Source of the DNA: Arenibacter troitsensis
GTDB lineage: Bacteria > Bacteroidota > Bacteroidia > Flavobacteriales > Flavobacteriaceae
Assembly (NCBI RefSeq): GCF_900177645.1
Contig: NZ_FXAO01000008.1
Coordinates: 1 to 64,000 of the forward strand
Direction: 5' to 3'
Length of the DNA: 64,000 nucleotides
The translations under genes were made by a program, and so were the position numbers. The number at the start of each line of letters is the position of its first letter. Position 1 is the first letter of the stretch. Under the pieces are notes generated by a model. That model did not search any database and was not told the origin of the DNA. It saw nothing but the letters and a program-made list of their open reading frames with translations. Shown here in pieces: positions 33,989 to 43,633 of the stretch.

Positions 33989-36040
33989 TTAATGTGATTT
34001 CTCCATTGCTGCATGGGCACTTTTGTAAAAAGGAATGTTGAGCAGCCATTTCTTATTCTTGGTCGATACACTAATGATAATCTCCTCGGAATTCTCCGAT
34101 TCTATCTTTGCCTTTATTTTCGGGATAGCTTTTTCCGAAGGCATGAGTAGCCAAACAAAAGTGGCATCGGAAGTTATATCGGTAGTATATGAACTTGTTA
34201 TATTGGGTTCAAAAATATTGTATTCCGGACTATACCATCCTTGGATTTCTGGTGTTTCCTGCCCTTTGATGAACTTTGGGTTGGTTTTTTGCCTACCTAC
34301 AGGAATAATTGCGAGGTTTCCCCTTTCATTAATTGTCTTCACAATGGACCTTTCTTTTTCTACCTTGTTATCAGGATGCCAGTGCCAAAGGGCTTCAACG
34401 GTACGTGGCCTGTCTGTTGCAACGCGGTCTACCACCACCCAAAATTCTCCACGAACATAGAAAACTGCACGGCTGTGTTTTGCATTGCCTTCCAAATCCA
34501 TAAACCCATCAAAAGAACTGCTGGCATAGTCAAAACTTGTTGTTATTTTATACTGTTCTTCTCCCAATGGCTTTTCCGCCAGCGGTGGTCCATTTACCTG
34601 ACCCTTGCCATCTATTAGTAAAATATTGTGTGCGGCACTGCTTTTGGCATAGGGACGGAATTTTTCGGCTACTTCCCCAGTATATGCAAATCTACCCGAG
34701 TCTACCAGAAAATCCTTTCCATAGGCTGAAAGGGAAATGTGCAATTTGTCATTGTGTTGATGGCCACTGCCCCATGGCCCTATATCAAAGAAAGACCAAT
34801 GGGCATCCCGGTCGAAGCCACTACGGGAAACAAAATGCCCAGCCCAAGGATAAAAATAGGAGGGGCCGTCCCCAGGTCGGCGACCTGTTTCTCCATTGGA
34901 AACGATGTATTCCCAATCTTCATGACCAAATTTTTGAGCGCCCTGCATTATAAGGCTGTGATCACTGCCCCTATCTCCGTCATTGTTCATTATTCTATAA
35001 CCACTTGGCCTCACCATATGGGCAATGTAACCGTACATGGCCTCAATGGTACGGTTGTAGAAATTAGGCAACTTCCTATTGGCGCTTTCGCAGATTTCCT
35101 TGAAAAGTTCAAAATTATACAAGGATACATTGTGGTAATGAGAACTCAATTCGGTTTGTGCCCCATCGGAATATACCTGATCTTTCATGCTTTGGGTCAT
35201 GGTTGCAATAGCATAGTCCAACCATTCTTCAGAATTTTTATATTCTGGAAAATAAGCGGCAACAGTTGCTAAAGCAGAAATTTCCATGGTGAGCCAATTA
35301 TTGCTACTGTGAAAATATCTATTGTAATGGGCATGATCGGGCAGGCTACTGAGCAGTAACAATTGGGTGGCTGGGGAAATATATTCGCTTTCCAATAAGC
35401 CATAAAATATTTTAGTCCATACTTTGGCCCTGAAAGATACTTCCAAGCCCCGCCATACCGAAGTGCTACTTTTTACTCCGGGATAGGGCATTCCCATTAC
35501 GATGAAATCTTTTAAAAACAGATCTACATATTGGGCATATTTTGGGTTGCCTGTTTCCAGATAAGTGTGGAACACACTGCTTAACTGACTGTGCCTATTG
35601 GAAAGCCAAGCCCATTCCTTGTCGTTATTGGGACCTTTATAGTACCAGTCCCGATGGCCATTACTTAGGTAAGGTACTTTTCCCCTGACATTCTGCACTA
35701 CAAAAACATTGTTTAAAATGGTATCGGTTTCCGCTATACTAATGTTGGTTTTTTTAGGTAGCGTTTTACGTAGGTCCAATGCCGTATTGGCATTTTCATA
35801 ATAGTCCAATAGTTCATGGCACGCCATTACTATATTACCGCTGTCATGTGCTTGCTTTACTTTCTCCAACCCGGGATAGTCAAGATTAAATTGATCCAGC
35901 ATTTTGGCCATGGTCCAAGGGTACAAGGTGCATACTTCCTCAACGGTACTGATGGCTTTCCAATTTTCCTGCGCGGTAACATTTTTTTGGATGCAGAAGA
36001 TGAAAATAAATAGTGATAAGAGCTTGGTAACCTTGAACAT
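33989..36040 (-). CDS. Heparinase II/III family polysaccharide lyase-like protein
   Basis: 683 residues with signal peptide (cleavage near VTAQE). Residues 60-370 form the alpha/alpha toroid with NHRDWYYKGPNNDKEWAWLSNRH, SSNNWLTMEISALA, YSDGAQTELSSHYHN and NNDGDRGSD. Residues 390-680 are the beta-sandwich part with FVSRSGFDRDAHWSFFDIGPWGSGHQHNDKLHISLSAYGKDFLVDSGRFAYTG (the GSGHQHxD block) and AAHNILLIDGKGQ. His and Tyr in these boxes are the likely catalytic residues. Family members cleave uronic-acid-containing glycans (heparin, alginate, ulvan-like). The next gene on the same strand begins 4 bp after its end. Confidence 0.87.
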   Translation of the reverse strand: MFKVTKLLSLFIFIFCIQKNVTAQENWKAISTVEEVCTLYPWTMAKMLDQFNLDYPGLEKVKQAHDSGNIVMACHELLDYYENANTALDLRKTLPKKTNISIAETDTILNNVFVVQNVRGKVPYLSNGHRDWYYKGPNNDKEWAWLSNRHSQLSSVFHTYLETGNPKYAQYVDLFLKDFIVMGMPYPGVKSSTSVWRGLEVSFRAKVWTKIFYGLLESEYISPATQLLLLSSLPDHAHYNRYFHSSNNWLTMEISALATVAAYFPEYKNSEEWLDYAIATMTQSMKDQVYSDGAQTELSSHYHNVSLYNFELFKEICESANRKLPNFYNRTIEAMYGYIAHMVRPSGYRIMNNDGDRGSDHSLIMQGAQKFGHEDWEYIVSNGETGRRPGDGPSYFYPWAGHFVSRSGFDRDAHWSFFDIGPWGSGHQHNDKLHISLSAYGKDFLVDSGRFAYTGEVAEKFRPYAKSSAAHNILLIDGKGQVNGPPLAEKPLGEEQYKITTSFDYASSSFDGFMDLEGNAKHSRAVFYVRGEFWVVVDRVATDRPRTVEALWHWHPDNKVEKERSIVKTINERGNLAIIPVGRQKTNPKFIKGQETPEIQGWYSPEYNIFEPNITSSYTTDITSDATFVWLLMPSEKAIPKIKAKIESENSEEIIISVSTKNKKWLLNIPFYKSAHAAMEKSH

Positions 36041-36044
36041 GGGC

Positions 36045-36971
36045 TTATGGCTGACTAAATTTGTTTATGGCGATGGTCTTGGCAGGATCTGCCTGTGTAC
36101 TCCAAATGTGTAGCTTTCCTTCCTGATCTACCTGAAGTCCAACGGCCGAATTAAAATCGACCCCATTATTACATACAAATGTTTTGGAACGGATCTTCTC
36201 CATAATGGGCTTAAAAGATTCAAGTTTGCTCACAAGGATCAAATCTGCTGTACCTAGATTATCCTTCTTATAAAAACCTAGGGCGTAGATGGCGGTACCG
36301 TCTTTGATAAGGTTTATGGCCTGGTAACCTCCCCATTCCTCGGGCGCAGTAAAACTATACAGGAATTTATGTTCTCCATTATTAGGTTTTATATGGTAGA
36401 AATCCCAGTTGCGGGAATCCCAGTTGGCCACTATAGATAAGTAACCATCGTCTATGGCCAGTAATCCCGTTGCTCCGGCGGTTTGCCGTTTAGGTTCGCC
36501 TTCCCTGGCTATGGTAACACTGGGCTGGGCCATGGCCATATCATTATTTTGGTAATTGTAAAGACAAACCTTGGAAGTGGTCTTTAAAATATTATCCTCT
36601 ATGCCGGCAATCATATAAGGTTCACTGACTTGAATCCCCCCGGCATGCCGGAAAGGATCTTTCATTAGCGTAAATACGGATTCAGTTTTACGGGTGGTTA
36701 GATCAATTTGTAATATGTAGGCCTTGGATTTGGAACTCCCTGAAACCAGTAGTTTTTCTGTTCCGTTTTTAGTTATGAGTTGCACCCCTTGAAAATGACC
36801 ATGGCGGTGAGGCACTTTAATTCTGTTGTTAATGGGGATCACTTCCGGTTCCACACTTATTGCATCAAAAGCTTGGCGTACATTGGCTAGCTGCTGCCCG
36901 AAACCCAGTATTGGATATACCAAAAGGTTGGCAATAAAAAAAATCCTTAAGAATCGACTTAGTGTGTCCAA
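36045..36971 (-). CDS. Secreted hypothetical protein partnered with the lyase
   Basis: 308 residues with a signal peptide (hydrophobic at about 9-24, IFFIANLLVYPILGFGQQ). Repeated short segments such as FQGVQLITKNGTEKLLVSGSS, KAYILQIDLTTRKTESVFTL and AGIEDNILKTTSKVCLYNY suggest a beta-propeller. The C-terminus GLQVDQEGKLHIWSTQADPAKTIAINKF is consistent. Its stop is 4 bp before the heparinase-type gene (on the - strand it lies upstream), so they form one unit. Function unknown; it may bind a sugar. Confidence 0.72.
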   Translation of the reverse strand: MDTLSRFLRIFFIANLLVYPILGFGQQLANVRQAFDAISVEPEVIPINNRIKVPHRHGHFQGVQLITKNGTEKLLVSGSSKSKAYILQIDLTTRKTESVFTLMKDPFRHAGGIQVSEPYMIAGIEDNILKTTSKVCLYNYQNNDMAMAQPSVTIAREGEPKRQTAGATGLLAIDDGYLSIVANWDSRNWDFYHIKPNNGEHKFLYSFTAPEEWGGYQAINLIKDGTAIYALGFYKKDNLGTADLILVSKLESFKPIMEKIRSKTFVCNNGVDFNSAVGLQVDQEGKLHIWSTQADPAKTIAINKFSQP

Positions 36972-37188
36972 GACAAAATCAATTTAGTTATTATCAATTT
37001 TTTTAGCTTCTTTATGGTATACCATCGCCATAAACAAAAATATAACCAAGGCATGCCTATTCAATTTCAACCTAGGGGGCCAAAGTCCTATTGTTTTGAA
37101 ATGTAAATATGGGCAATTTTTATAGTTTAAAGGATTAAATATCTATCTTGGAACTGTTTTTTTTCAATTTTTATCCAAAAATTCCATT
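36972..37188. promoter_or_regulatory. Divergent intergenic region
   Basis: About 217 bp between the secreted-protein/lyase unit on the - strand and the esterase on the + strand. AT-rich; must carry both promoters. No operator palindrome was clear to me. Confidence 0.4.
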
Positions 37189-39372
37189 ATGTTCAAAATA
37201 TATAAAGCTCAAGTCCTTACTCTGGCAATAATGCTAATGTTCTTATTTAACCCCAGTAATGGTTGGTCCCAAAGCAATTATTCCATCTTGGATTTTTGGA
37301 AATATTATTCGGATGCAGGGAATCAACTTTACAAACAGCAGACCGAAATATCCTTTCAAAGTCTTATTAAACGAAAGAAATCCATATCGAAGCTGCAATC
37401 GAAAAATGATTGGGAAGGTTATCAGCAAGTAATAAAAGAGAGGTTGCACGCCTCTATAGGTGACTTTCCCGTAAAGACACCGTTAAATCCTGTAATTACC
37501 AAAAGGATTAAAAAGGAGGGTTATAGTGTAGAAAAATTATATTTCGAATCTATGCCAGGGGTAAAGGTAACAGCAGCTTTTTTTATACCTCAGGGAAAAA
37601 AGAAGAACTTGCCTACCATAATTTATTGTAGCGGCCATAGTGATTTGGCATTTAGAAGTGATATTTATCAACATGTTATTCTCAATCTGGTGAAAAAGGG
37701 CTTTGCTGTTTTTGCATTTGATCCCTATGGGCAAGGGGAAAGATCCCAGTATTTTGATGAAGAGAAAGGGAAATCGCGTTTTGGGCCTACCAAGGAGCAT
37801 TCCTTTCCCGGGGCGCAGCTATTTTTAAATGGAGCCTCTACAGCCAAGTATATGATATGGGATGGCATAAGGGCCGTGGATTATTTACTTAGCCGTAAGG
37901 AAGTGGATCCCAACCGTATTGGTATTACTGGTAGGTCTGGAGGGGGAACTCAGTCTTCCCACATTGCGGCCTTCGATGAGCGTATTAAAGCTTCAGCCCC
38001 GGAATGTTATATCACAGGTATGGAATATCAATTAAAATCTGGAGGCCCACAGGATGCTGAGCAGAACTTTCCCAGAAGTATTCTACTTGGTTTGGACCAT
38101 GCCGATCTTTTAGAGGTAAGGGCCCCCAAACCAACTTTGATGATCACCACAACCCGTGATATTTTTAGTATTCAAGGGGCACGGGATACCTATGAGGAAG
38201 CTCAATTGGCTTATAACGCTTTTGATAAGTCGGAAAATCTCAGGATGGTAGAGGACAATGCTGGGCATCAATCTACACTAAGAAACAGGGAAGCCATGTA
38301 TGCTTTTTTTCAAAAGCATTTGGATAATCCGGGAGATTCCAAGGATGAAGAAGTTACTATTTTTCCGGTGGAAGAATTGTATGTAATGGAAACGGGCCAA
38401 CTTTCAACTTCGGTAGGCAGCAAATTTTTGTTCGACGTGAATAGCGATCTGACCAAGAAAAATATGGAGGTATTGAAGGGGAGCAGACAGAATATGGACC
38501 AACATTTAATCGATTTAAAACAAAAAGTAAAAGCAATTTCGGGTTATACAGAAAATAACAAGAAAGCAAAATTGATATTTTCCGGACAAACAGAATTTGA
38601 AACCTATTTTTTAAATAAATATCTGATAGTTGAAGAAGGGGACAAAATAATTCCGTTGGTAACCTTTGTACCCAAACGACCAATGGGTAGTTCTGCACTT
38701 TATTTGGATAATATGGAGAATAAGGAGTCGGACGAAGTTTATGACCTTCCCATAGAAATGGCCAAAAAAGGTATTACCGTAATTGTCCCTGATCTTCCTG
38801 GCTACGGAGAATTGGGGCCTGGGTATTTGAAAGGTGATGCCTATTTTGAAAACACTTCCTATAATCAATGGTTTGCAGGGATCTTGAACGGAAAAAGTAC
38901 CATTGCCTTACATGTGGAGGCCATAGGAACGCTGTGGGAAGTTTGTAAAACAAGTTTGAAATTGAACGATAAGGAATTTATGGGAATATCTAAAGGGGGC
39001 TTTAATTCCAGTTTGTTGCACGCTGCTGTTTCTGGGGTGAAATTTTCAAGAATGTTGTTTTTGGACCCGATACCTTCTTTCCAATCCGTTGTTTCCAACA
39101 AGGACTATGCCCCAGCTCATATCCCTTTTACCGTGGCCGGGGCTTTACCACATTACGACTTGCCCGATTTGACTGCCGCCTTGGCCCCAAATAAAATAAT
39201 GATATTTCAAATGAACGATGGTGATGTTGCTAATTCCAATTTCTTGGAATCCTATGATTTTGTGAAGGAACATTATAAATCCTTGAACAAGGCCAGTAAT
39301 TTTGCCATAAAAAAGATTGATTTGGACGAGGGAACAATGGATCCCCTGGATAAATTCCTATCCAGCTTTTAA
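37189..39372 (+). CDS. Secreted tandem alpha/beta-hydrolase (acetylxylan esterase/peptidase-like)
   Basis: 727 residues. Signal peptide cleaving near GWSQS. Domain 1 (about 90-390): an alpha/beta hydrolase with YCSGHSD, FDPYGQGERSQYF and nucleophile Ser in GRSGGGTQSSH, followed by EDNAGHQ (candidate His). Domain 2 (about 460-720): a second hydrolase with LPGYGELGPGYL and GISKGGFNSSLLHAA. The first domain resembles acetyl xylan esterase (CE7 or S9-type) families. Two catalytic-type elbows in one chain are unusual. Secreted or periplasmic; may deacetylate a polysaccharide. Not in a tight operon. Confidence 0.82.
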   Translation: MFKIYKAQVLTLAIMLMFLFNPSNGWSQSNYSILDFWKYYSDAGNQLYKQQTEISFQSLIKRKKSISKLQSKNDWEGYQQVIKERLHASIGDFPVKTPLNPVITKRIKKEGYSVEKLYFESMPGVKVTAAFFIPQGKKKNLPTIIYCSGHSDLAFRSDIYQHVILNLVKKGFAVFAFDPYGQGERSQYFDEEKGKSRFGPTKEHSFPGAQLFLNGASTAKYMIWDGIRAVDYLLSRKEVDPNRIGITGRSGGGTQSSHIAAFDERIKASAPECYITGMEYQLKSGGPQDAEQNFPRSILLGLDHADLLEVRAPKPTLMITTTRDIFSIQGARDTYEEAQLAYNAFDKSENLRMVEDNAGHQSTLRNREAMYAFFQKHLDNPGDSKDEEVTIFPVEELYVMETGQLSTSVGSKFLFDVNSDLTKKNMEVLKGSRQNMDQHLIDLKQKVKAISGYTENNKKAKLIFSGQTEFETYFLNKYLIVEEGDKIIPLVTFVPKRPMGSSALYLDNMENKESDEVYDLPIEMAKKGITVIVPDLPGYGELGPGYLKGDAYFENTSYNQWFAGILNGKSTIALHVEAIGTLWEVCKTSLKLNDKEFMGISKGGFNSSLLHAAVSGVKFSRMLFLDPIPSFQSVVSNKDYAPAHIPFTVAGALPHYDLPDLTAALAPNKIMIFQMNDGDVANSNFLESYDFVKEHYKSLNKASNFAIKKIDLDEGTMDPLDKFLSSF

Positions 39373-39572
39373 GGGGTTGCCCATTGGGCAGCCATTAGTG
39401 TCATAAAATAAATCCAATGCTTACATGGCGTATTTTGGACAAAGTAACAGGAAGGCAAATTACTTTATAATTCAACTGGAGTTGGGCTAAAAACCCATAT
39501 TGATTGCAGAATATCACCATACCCATTGTAAAGTAAAAATCGGGAAACTTTATAAGGTAGAAATCAACTAAT

Positions 39573-40577
39573 TTATAGCTGTGCCTGCGGCTGATTTTGA
39601 AGTCGGGGGTCTTTGGATTTAATAGTGACCGGCCTATTTTCCATAACCTCTGCAATTCTCTCCATAGTCTCCAATTCCAACCTGTGCATAGCTTCATGAG
39701 TATAAAATGTTAGGTGGGGCAGTAGGATAACATTGTCCATTTCGTAAAGCCTTTTCAACGGATGGTCCGTTTTATTCAATGGCTCTTGGCTATAGACATC
39801 AAGTCCGGCACCGGCAATCTGCTTTTTCTCCAAGGCATTCAAGAGTGCCATTTCATCTATCAAGGCGCCTCGGGCAGAATTGATAATGATAGCGGTTTCT
39901 TTCATTACTGAAAATTCCTTTGCCCCAATCAGATGTTTGGTTTCTTTGTTTAAGACGGCATGAAGAGAAATAAAATCACACTCCTTAAGCATTTCGGTGA
40001 GGTCTTCATATTTTTGAATCCCACTTTTTTCCATATCCTCTTTGGATCTGCTTGGGTCATAACCAACAACTTTAGACCTAAATCCCAAACCAGCCATCCT
40101 TGCCATACTGCTTCCTATTTTTCCACAACCAATGATACCAAGGGTTTTTTCCGCAATATCCACTCCCAGCCATTCCCTGCTAGGCCATACCCAGGCTTTG
40201 CTGTTCATTTGTTTTTGTAAGGTAGGCAGCTTTTTGGCCAGTGCAATAAGCATGGCAAATGCCCCTTCTGCTACGGTCTCCTCTGCGTATTCCGGAATAT
40301 TGACTACTACTATGCCCCGCGCGTTGGCTGCTGGGATATCTATAGCATCTATTCCAACCCCATATTTTATTATAGCCTTGAGCCTTTTTGCAGAATCTAT
40401 GACATTCTTGGTAATAGGGGTGTAGCACATCAAAAGGATGTCGCAATCCTCTATTTCCTTTGTTAGAATATCTTCAGATACCCCGTCCGGGAGCACTACC
40501 AGATCATGTCCTTGGTCCCGAAGAGTTTGGTCTACATATGGAGTTTCCAGCTCCATATCGGTTCTTACAATCTTCAT
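39573..40577 (-). CDS. D-isomer-specific 2-hydroxyacid dehydrogenase
   Basis: 334 residues. Substrate-binding part IIKYGVGIDAIDIPAANARGIVVVNIP (about 88-114), the NAD motif GIIGCGKIGSSMARMA (about 149-164), the Arg of NSARGALIDEMAL and the Glu and His region PLLPHLTFYTHEAM (His in LPHLTF). These enzymes oxidise or reduce D-2-hydroxyacids; SerA-like and phosphonate or hydroxypyruvate reductases belong here. The C-terminal ACT domain of SerA is missing. It ends 88 bp downstream of the Lrp-type gene and may be in its regulon, near threonine and glycine metabolism. Confidence 0.85.
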   Translation of the reverse strand: MKIVRTDMELETPYVDQTLRDQGHDLVVLPDGVSEDILTKEIEDCDILLMCYTPITKNVIDSAKRLKAIIKYGVGIDAIDIPAANARGIVVVNIPEYAEETVAEGAFAMLIALAKKLPTLQKQMNSKAWVWPSREWLGVDIAEKTLGIIGCGKIGSSMARMAGLGFRSKVVGYDPSRSKEDMEKSGIQKYEDLTEMLKECDFISLHAVLNKETKHLIGAKEFSVMKETAIIINSARGALIDEMALLNALEKKQIAGAGLDVYSQEPLNKTDHPLKRLYEMDNVILLPHLTFYTHEAMHRLELETMERIAEVMENRPVTIKSKDPRLQNQPQAQL

Positions 40578-40665
40578 AATTACTGTAGGTAAGTATTGGT
40601 TTCTGTAAAATAGCGGTTTAAATATTGAAATTCGCTTAAGAACAAATGTAAAAAAGCAGTAGGAA

Positions 40666-41127
40666 TTAAATGTAATATTCAGAGGAATGTTTAATTTCCT
40701 TTAATACAAAGGTGCTATTGAGAACACCGATATTTTCAATTTTTGATAGCTTGGTCTTTACAAAATCATGATATTCCTCAAGACTTCTTGTATGGATTTT
40801 TAATATAAAATCTACTTGCCCGGCCAAATGGTAACATTCCTGCACCTCATCCAAACTCTGTACCTGTGCCTCAAATTTCTCAATAAAGGCTTCGTTGTGA
40901 TACCGCATGGACACTTGGCAAATAACGGTTATGGAGCGGTCTATTTGCTTTTTGTCCAGAATGGCCACATATTTTTTAATAATACCTTGTTTTTCTAATC
41001 TACGGACTCTTTCGTAAACGGGTGAGGGGGTAAGATTAAGGATAGCCGCTATTTCCTTTGCCGTTTTTTTGGAATCTTTTTGTAAAATCCTTAGAATGGT
41101 AATATCGGTTTGATCTAATTGCTCCAT
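40666..41127 (-). CDS. Lrp/AsnC family transcriptional regulator
   Basis: 153 residues. N-terminal HTH: LDQTDITILRILQKDSKKTAKEIAAILNLTPSPVYERVRRLEKQGIIKKY (4-52). C-terminal RAM domain: SMRYHNEAFIEKFEAQVQSLDEVQECYHLAGQVDFILKI (73-110). It is divergent from the threonine dehydrogenase gene with a 180-bp very AT-rich gap, so it is likely to control that operon and its own expression, probably sensing an amino acid. AsnC-type effector residue identities cannot be read with certainty. Confidence 0.9.
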   Translation of the reverse strand: MEQLDQTDITILRILQKDSKKTAKEIAAILNLTPSPVYERVRRLEKQGIIKKYVAILDKKQIDRSITVICQVSMRYHNEAFIEKFEAQVQSLDEVQECYHLAGQVDFILKIHTRSLEEYHDFVKTKLSKIENIGVLNSTFVLKEIKHSSEYYI

Positions 41128-41307
41128 AGTGAAGAAAAAATTACTTTAAAATTTATATTCTTATAACAATAAAAGTAAATAAAACTTTTAAAATATTATA
41201 ATTAAGGGATATTTACTTAATTATTTGTGATATTTAATATTGGATATTGTATTTTGTAATTTCGACAGTAATTAACACTTTGGTTAAATTAGTAATAAAA
41301 GGACATT
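41128..41307. promoter_or_regulatory. Divergent lrp - tdh regulatory region
   Basis: 180 bp, strongly AT-rich (runs such as AATAAAAGTAAATAAAACTTTTAAAATATTATAA-type sequence). Must hold promoters of both units and the likely Lrp sites. The AT-rich curved character is common for Lrp/AsnC binding; no exact site is claimed. Confidence 0.5.
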
Positions 41308-42258
41308 ATGAAAGCAAAAGTTCTAGTAATTGGGGCCAATGGACAATTGGGTACTGTACTGGTAAAAGAGTTGCAACATCATCATGGTTTAGACAATGTG
41401 GTGGCTACCGATATAAAGAAAGCCCATAATTTTAAAGAGACCTTTGAAGTCTTGGATGCAACAAATAGAATAGGTTTAACGGAGGTGGTTACCAAATATG
41501 GCATTACCCAAATTTATCATTTGGCGGCAATTTTGTCTGCCAAGGGCGAAGAAAATCCCTTGGGGACTTGGGATCTTAACATGAGAATGCTTTTTAATGT
41601 CTTGGAAGTAGCTAGAATCCACGAGTTGGATAAGGTGTTCTTTCCAAGTTCCATTGCCGTATTTGGAGAAGATGCCCCATGGGTCAATACACCCAACAAT
41701 GCCTTTCTAAATCCAGCAACCGTTTATGGAATGAGCAAGGCGGCGGGAGAACAATGGGCTCAGTATTATTTTATAAGATATGGTTTGGATGTAAGATCCC
41801 TTAGATACCCTGGTGTCATAGGTTACCAATCCTTGCCTGGAGGCGGCACTACGGATTATGCCGTAGATATTTTTCACAAAGCCGTCCTGGAAGAAGAATT
41901 TGTATGTTTTCTTAATGAAGATACCACTTTGCCTATGATCTTTATGGATGATGCCATAAGGGCAACTATGGAATTAATGGAGGCTCCTAAAGAGAATATT
42001 AAAATAAGAACGGCATATAATCTGGCCGGAAGTAGTTTTTCTCCAGAGGATATTGTCGCTGAAATCCGAAATTACTATCCAGAATTCAAGGTAAAATATG
42101 AACCGGATTTTAGGCAGGACATCGCTGCCCGTTGGCCAAAATCTATAAATGATGTAGAGGCAAGCCTGGATTGGGGATGGAAGCCCGAATACGACCTGGA
42201 AAGGATTGTCCGTACTATGGTCCAGAAACTAAAAGAACAGTATATTCCACATGAATAG
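41308..42258 (+). CDS. tdh: L-threonine 3-dehydrogenase, SDR (UDP-galactose epimerase-like) type
   Basis: 316 residues. Rossmann opening VLVIGANGQLGTVLVKEL (5-22), IYHLAAILSAKGEENPLGTWDLNM (about 70-93), catalytic Tyr-Lys YGMSKAAGEQW and the substrate-specific block GTTDYAVDIFHKAV and YEPDFRQDIAARWPKSINDVEA near the end, which are the marks of the SDR-type threonine dehydrogenases of Flavobacteriia. It oxidises L-threonine to 2-amino-3-ketobutyrate with NAD+. The next gene on the same strand, kbl, uses this product, so together they give glycine and acetyl-CoA. Confidence 0.9.
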   Translation: MKAKVLVIGANGQLGTVLVKELQHHHGLDNVVATDIKKAHNFKETFEVLDATNRIGLTEVVTKYGITQIYHLAAILSAKGEENPLGTWDLNMRMLFNVLEVARIHELDKVFFPSSIAVFGEDAPWVNTPNNAFLNPATVYGMSKAAGEQWAQYYFIRYGLDVRSLRYPGVIGYQSLPGGGTTDYAVDIFHKAVLEEEFVCFLNEDTTLPMIFMDDAIRATMELMEAPKENIKIRTAYNLAGSSFSPEDIVAEIRNYYPEFKVKYEPDFRQDIAARWPKSINDVEASLDWGWKPEYDLERIVRTMVQKLKEQYIPHE

Positions 42259-42327
42259 CCCCTTTTTGGACTAAATAAAAAACAAAATGCCTAGACTAGT
42301 TTTGGGTGTAAAAAAGAAATAATAGAT

Positions 42328-43515
42328 ATGTATTCAAAAGTAAAAAACGCATTACAGGAAGAGCTTGAAGCTATTAAGGCAGAGGGACTTTATAAGGAGG
42401 AAAGAATAATTACCACCCCGCAGGGGGCTGAGATCCAAACGACCAATACCAAGGACGTCCTGAATTTTTGTGCCAACAATTATTTGGGGCTTTCTGCACA
42501 TCCAGAAGTTATAAAGGCAGGGAAGGAGGCAATTGATACACATGGTTATGGGCTATCTTCAGTACGTTTTATTTGTGGTACCCAGGATATCCATAAGGAA
42601 TTGGAACGCAAGACCGCTGAATTTTTAGGTATGGAGGATTGTATATTGTACGCCGCCGCATTCGACGCCAACGGTGGTTTGTTCGAACCCATACTAGGGC
42701 CCGAAGACGCTATTATTTCAGATGCATTGAACCATGCTTCCATCATAGATGGGATAAGATTGTGCAAAGCGAAACGATTTAGATATGAGCATAATTCCAT
42801 GGCAGACCTGGAAGAGCAATTACAAGCGGCCTCAGGTTCCCGTAGAATTTTGATCGTTACAGATGGTTCCTTTTCTATGGACGGAACCATTGCACAATTG
42901 GATAAAATCTGCGATTTGGCCGATAAATATGAGGCCATGGTGATGATAGATGAATGTCATTCTACCGGTTTTTTGGGAGCTACCGGTCGTGGATCCCATG
43001 AATATAGAAATGTAATGGGCAGGATAGATATCATTACAGGTACTTATGGCAAGGCTTTGGGTGGAGCCTCTGGAGGATTTACAGCAGCCAGAAAGGAAAT
43101 TGTGGAAATGCTTAGACAACGTTCCAGACCCTATTTGTTTTCCAACACTTTGGCACCATCCATCGTTGGGGCTTCCATAAAAGTATTGGACCTTCTTTCT
43201 ACTTCAACCGCGCTTCGTGACAAGTTGGAGGCAAATACCAAATATTTTCGATCTGCCATGACCGCAGCCGGTTTTGATATAGTACCTGGCGATCACCCTA
43301 TTGTTCCAGTAATGCTCTATGAAGCACCCTTGGCCCAAGAGTTCGCGGCCAAATTGTTGGAGGAGGGAATTTATGTAATCGGTTTTTTCTACCCTGTAGT
43401 GCCAAAAGGGAAGGCCAGAATTAGGGTACAGTTGTCCGCAGCCCATGAACAGCACCATTTGGAAAAGGCCGTAGAGGCTTTTACCAAAGTAGGGAAGGCG
43501 CTCAAGGTAATTTAA
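42328..43515 (+). CDS. kbl: Glycine C-acetyltransferase (2-amino-3-ketobutyrate CoA ligase)
   Basis: 395 residues, the usual length. PLP enzyme of the alpha-oxoamine synthase family: [19 protein letters not shown] (46-64), [19 protein letters not shown], the Asp208 of [10 protein letters not shown] and the PLP lysine Lys242 in [15 protein letters not shown]-terminus [24 protein letters not shown]. It cleaves 2-amino-3-ketobutyrate with CoA into glycine and acetyl-CoA. It lies 69 bp after tdh and is surely co-transcribed. A long hairpin follows it. Confidence 0.93.
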   Translation: MYSKVKNALQEELEAIKAEGLYKEERIITTPQGAEIQTTNTKDVLNFCANNYLGLSAHPEVIKAGKEAIDTHGYGLSSVRFICGTQDIHKELERKTAEFLGMEDCILYAAAFDANGGLFEPILGPEDAIISDALNHASIIDGIRLCKAKRFRYEHNSMADLEEQLQAASGSRRILIVTDGSFSMDGTIAQLDKICDLADKYEAMVMIDECHSTGFLGATGRGSHEYRNVMGRIDIITGTYGKALGGASGGFTAARKEIVEMLRQRSRPYLFSNTLAPSIVGASIKVLDLLSTSTALRDKLEANTKYFRSAMTAAGFDIVPGDHPIVPVMLYEAPLAQEFAAKLLEEGIYVIGFFYPVVPKGKARIRVQLSAAHEQHHLEKAVEAFTKVGKALKVI

Positions 43516-43550
43516 CCGCATGGCCTAAATAGTTAAAAAAGGGTAATGAT

Positions 43551-43600
43551 GTTTAAGTTTATTATTCAATTTTTGGGAAAATTGAGTAATAAACTTAAAC
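43551..43600. terminator. Long AT-rich inverted repeat between convergent genes
   Basis: Arms of 23 nt (43551-43573 and 43578-43600) differ at one position only, with loop TGGG. The arm starts GTTTAAGTTTATTA. It lies between kbl (+) and the PPOx-type gene (-), so a bidirectional terminator is likely, but the long AT-rich stem is unlike ordinary GC-rich terminators. Confidence 0.6.
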
Positions 43601-43633
43601 CATGTATCTGTCTTAATTTAGGGTAGGTGGATT

